Positions 61,656 to 64,000 of a stretch of 64,000 nucleotides of DNA are shown in pieces. The position numbers and the translations under genes are program-made. How positions within the stretch are numbered: position 1 is the first letter of the stretch; each line of letters starts with the position of its first letter. This stretch comes from DATCDE01 sp038252405 (GTDB taxonomy: Bacteria > Actinomycetota > Actinomycetes > Prado026), in assembly GCA_038252405.1 (NCBI GenBank), contig JBBSAJ010000006.1, positions 1-64,000 on the forward strand. The letters run 5' to 3'. The notes under the pieces are model-generated. The model was given only the letters and a program-made list of their open reading frames with translations. It was not told where the DNA came from and searched no databases.

Positions 61656-62369
61656 ATGGCTGACGTCGAGCTGCGCGTCGAGGACGGACGGCTCCCGGCC
61701 TACCTCGCCGAACCCGGGTCGCCAGGCCCGTGGCCGGGCGTGGTGGTGATCCACGAGGCCTTCGGGCTGACCGAGGACATCCGGTCCATCGCCGATCGGC
61801 TGGCCCGGGCGGGATACCTGGCCCTCGCCCCGGACTTCCTGGCCTGGGGCAGCCGGTTCACCTGCCTACGGTCGGCCTTCGCCCAGCTGCGCACCGGGCA
61901 CGGCCGGACCTTCGACGAGCTGGCCGAGGCCCGGCGCTGGCTGGCCGGCCAGCCGGGCTGCACCGGCCGGGTCGGGGTGATCGGGTTCTGCCTGGGGGGT
62001 GGCTTCGCCCTGCTGTCCGCCGGTTCCGGGTTCGATGTGGCTGCCGTCAACTACGGACTGGTGCCGGCCGACGCCGAACGCGCCCTGGCCGGCGCCTGCC
62101 CCCTGGTGGCCTCGTTCGGTGCCAGGGACCGGAGCCTGCGCGGCGGTGACGAGCGGCTGCGGTCGGCGCTGGACGCGCTGGGGGTCGAGCACGACGTGCG
62201 GACCTACCCGGACGCCGGCCACAGCTTCATGAACCACCACGTCGGGCCGCTCAAGCGCGCCATGGGATCAGTGATCGGAGCGGCCTACCACGATCCGTCG
62301 GCACAGGACGCCTGGACCAGGATCCTCGCCTACTTCGACACCCACCTGCGACCGGAGGGAACGCCATGA
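61656..62369 (+). CDS. Dienelactone hydrolase family protein
   Basis: A 237-residue alpha/beta hydrolase. The nucleophile is Cys in GVIGFCLGGGFALLS, as in true dienelactone hydrolases; VVVIHEAFGLTEDIRSIADR precedes it (oxyanion region with Glu), and the catalytic His is in TYPDAGHSFMNHH. Substrate may be a lactone or ester; no catechol pathway genes are near. ATG 61656 has AAGGAGGTG 5 nt upstream. The stop overlaps the next start (ATGA). Confidence 0.92.
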   Translation: MADVELRVEDGRLPAYLAEPGSPGPWPGVVVIHEAFGLTEDIRSIADRLARAGYLALAPDFLAWGSRFTCLRSAFAQLRTGHGRTFDELAEARRWLAGQPGCTGRVGVIGFCLGGGFALLSAGSGFDVAAVNYGLVPADAERALAGACPLVASFGARDRSLRGGDERLRSALDALGVEHDVRTYPDAGHSFMNHHVGPLKRAMGSVIGAAYHDPSAQDAWTRILAYFDTHLRPEGTP

Positions 62370-62641
62370 TCGGCGACATCATCTGGATCCTCATCATCGG
62401 CACCGTGATCGGCCTGCTGGCCCGGCTGGTGGTTCCGGGACGTCAGCCGATCCCGATGTGGCTGACCGTGCTCATCGGCATCATCGGCGCCCTCGTCGGG
62501 AACTGGCTGGCCACCTTGCTCGGGGTCCGCAGCACCGCGGGGATCGACTGGATCCGGCACCTCCTGCAGATCGCGGTCGCTGCCGGCGGGGTGGCCGGCA
62601 CCGTCAGCATTTTGGGCCGGCGCGGCTCGACCCGCGCCTGA
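62366..62641 (+). CDS. GlsB/YeaQ/YmgE-family stress-response membrane protein
   Basis: A 91-residue protein with three membrane helices: DIIWILIIGTVIGLLARLVV then PGRQPIPMW, a glycine-rich second helix LIGIIGALVGNWLATLLGV, and a final helix. These features match the transglycosylase-associated/GlsB family, induced by stress in several bacteria; molecular function unclear. ATG 62366 overlaps the hydrolase stop, so they form a two-gene unit. Confidence 0.88.
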   Translation: MIGDIIWILIIGTVIGLLARLVVPGRQPIPMWLTVLIGIIGALVGNWLATLLGVRSTAGIDWIRHLLQIAVAAGGVAGTVSILGRRGSTRA

Positions 62642-62654
62642 CGCCGACCGTCGG

Positions 62655-64000
62655 TCAGTCGGAGCACAGGAAGGCGGCGGCCGTGCCGGGCGGCGCGACC
62701 TCGGTGGACATGGCGAAGCGCAGCTGCCGGTCACCGGTCGGCTCCGGCACCCGTGCGTCGAGGTAGAAGACCAGGAACGGGGCGCCCAGGCACGGCTGGC
62801 TGTCCATCGCGCGGAACCGCACGGTCACCCCGAGCCGGCCGGCGGCGTCCGGAGCCTGCCAGGCCGTGGCGTCGAACAGCGGGGTCAGCGAGCCGGACGC
62901 GTTGTTGGACGGTGCGACCAGCCGGGCCTGCTGGACCCGGCCCGCGGGCAGCTGGACGACCAGCCGGGCCGTGAGCGTCCCCGTCGGCGGGTCATAGCTC
63001 GACTGCCCCGGCACGGTCACGGCGACCGGTGTGGTGATCCCCCCGCAGGCGGCGCTGAGCGCCGCCTGGAGCTCGGTGGCCGCGGACCGGGTCAGCGGGA
63101 CGCCGGGCGGCTCCCACTCGTGGGGCGGGCTGCCCGGCGTCTGCTGGCCGACCGACGCGACGAGGGGCAGCGGCGTCTGCTGGGTGCTCGTGGGCAAGGT
63201 GAGCTGCGCCCAGGACAGACAGGTCGACAGGGTCAGCCGGGTGCGCACGGTGGTGCTCTGCCCGCGCGCGACGGTGACGGAGGTCACCGCCGGGTCGACC
63301 GTGTTGCCCCAGCCGTTTCGGCCCGTGGTCCAGGCGACCGCGTCGAGGGGGCCGTCGTTGCGGACGGTGACGGCCAGGTCGATGGCCGGGTGCAGCGGGT
63401 CGACGCTGGCGCGGACGGTGGTGACGGACACCTGCTGCTGGGTGCGCACCCACGTGCAGGCCCGCTGCACCCGTTCGGCCCAGACCGGCGCCGCCGCGCC
63501 GAGCCGGACCAGCCGCGGCGCCTGGCGGTCCCCGTCCCGCACCAGCACCCGCAGGCGGTAGGCATCCGCCGTGGTGGGCAGCGGGACGGCGGCGCAGTCG
63601 AGGTCGGCGCCGATGATCAGGGCACCGACGGTCGGTGCGGGCCCGCCGAGCAGCGGTGCGCTCGGCAGCAGCGTCGCGGCACGCAGGCCGGGGCCGTCCA
63701 GCCCGAGCAGCTCGACCGAGCGGTGCGGCCCGGCCCACGACTGGTCGGCCAGCGAGACCGCGACCGCCATCTCCACGTGGGTGGGGCCGCCGGGCGGTCC
63801 CTCGGACAGCTGGGCCACCGGGTCGAGCTGGGCGGAGCCCGGGTCGACCGACACGGCCAGCGCCGGTGCCTGGGGTGGCAGCAGCCGCTGGAGGGACATC
63901 CCGCCCGCCGCGAGGAGCGCGGTCACGACGAGGCCGAGGACGAGGACCCGCCGCGGGCGGGGGCCGAGCGAGGACCACCCGGGAGCGGTCCAGCGGGTCG
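62655..64000 (-). CDS. Membrane-anchored extracytoplasmic protein of unknown function (5' end off the window)
   Basis: The frame is open from its TGA at 62655 to the window edge. After a Pro/Arg-rich piece there is one hydrophobic segment (RVLVLGLVVTALLAAGGMSL, near 63945-63886), then about 400 residues of Thr/Val/Pro-rich beta-type sequence with cysteines (QRACTWVRTQ, STCLSWAQL, ALSAACGGI, DSQPCLGAPF, FLCSD). It looks like a signal-anchored, disulfide-bonded outer domain. GTG 63926 is an internal in-frame start, but the membrane segment begins before it, so the true start is probably outside the window. I do not recognise the family. Confidence 0.65.
   Translation of the reverse strand, partial: TRWTAPGWSSLGPRPRRVLVLGLVVTALLAAGGMSLQRLLPPQAPALAVSVDPGSAQLDPVAQLSEGPPGGPTHVEMAVAVSLADQSWAGPHRSVELLGLDGPGLRAATLLPSAPLLGGPAPTVGALIIGADLDCAAVPLPTTADAYRLRVLVRDGDRQAPRLVRLGAAAPVWAERVQRACTWVRTQQQVSVTTVRASVDPLHPAIDLAVTVRNDGPLDAVAWTTGRNGWGNTVDPAVTSVTVARGQSTTVRTRLTLSTCLSWAQLTLPTSTQQTPLPLVASVGQQTPGSPPHEWEPPGVPLTRSAATELQAALSAACGGITTPVAVTVPGQSSYDPPTGTLTARLVVQLPAGRVQQARLVAPSNNASGSLTPLFDATAWQAPDAAGRLGVTVRFRAMDSQPCLGAPFLVFYLDARVPEPTGDRQLRFAMSTEVAPPGTAAAFLCSD

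Overview
This is a high-GC chromosomal segment from an actinobacterium. The reasons are strong G/C third-position bias, many GTG starts, very frequent ATGA/GTGA/TGATG stop-start overlaps, and family content typical of Actinomycetota (DUF2252, SARP/LuxR regulators, a mycobacterial-type Rv0081-Rv0087-like operon, universal stress proteins). The genus cannot be fixed from the sequence. I saw no rRNA, tRNA, CRISPR array, phage or intact insertion sequence.

Layout. 0-4.3 kb: a metallopeptidase-family remnant, a VOC protein, a 500-bp gene-poor stretch with a 12-C tract, a metal-responsive ArsR regulator coupled to a CDF metal exporter, and a ClC-type channel. 4.2-7.7 kb: a radical-SAM sulfatase maturase and its sulfatase, both broken. 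7.7-19.1 kb: mixed genes (NAGPA-like lipoprotein, universal stress protein, acetyltransferase, DMT exporter, DUF2252, DUF72, a split SARP/LuxR-type regulator, an FAD-linked oxidase). 19.2-26.5 kb: a seven-gene minus-strand operon in the order of M. tuberculosis Rv0081-Rv0087: an ArsR regulator, then a membrane complex related to group-4 hydrogenases and complex I whose large subunit lacks the NiFe cysteines. 26.5-31.3 kb: AhpD-like, metallo-hydrolase, VOC, NYN-domain and two membrane proteins. 31.4-40.2 kb: nitrate respiration, with narK divergent from a cysteine-containing HTH regulator coupled to narGHJI. 40.2-44.8 kb: a broken TDT transporter gene, then a sulfur/redox group (TlpA-rhodanese fusion, CcdA, two rhodaneses, TauE/SafE) around two palindromes resembling CsoR/CstR operators. 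44.7-49.6 kb: an Lrp regulator divergent from a Cys/Met-metabolism PLP enzyme, then a zinc/manganese-type ABC importer behind a Zur-like box. 49.7-57.4 kb: kdp potassium uptake (a 27-residue peptide gene, then kdpF-A-B-C-D-E). 57.6-64 kb: a CtpF-like P-type ATPase overlapping a universal stress protein, an alpha-helical unknown, dienelactone hydrolase, a GlsB-type membrane protein, and an unknown anchored protein running off the edge.

Function. Much of the window fits respiration and survival under low oxygen or redox, metal and ion stress: nitrate respiration, the hydrogenase-related complex, universal stress proteins, a CtpF-like ATPase, sulfur-redox proteins and potassium uptake. Several families belong to the DosR dormancy regulon in M. 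tuberculosis, but no dosRS genes or clear DosR boxes were seen here.

The most unusual feature is a family of five imperfect palindromes, each exactly 47 bp from ATGAAGG/GTGAAGG to CTTCAT, placed between genes from 13.1 to 31.4 kb. Two of them supply the stop codon of a neighbouring gene, and two supply possible start codons.
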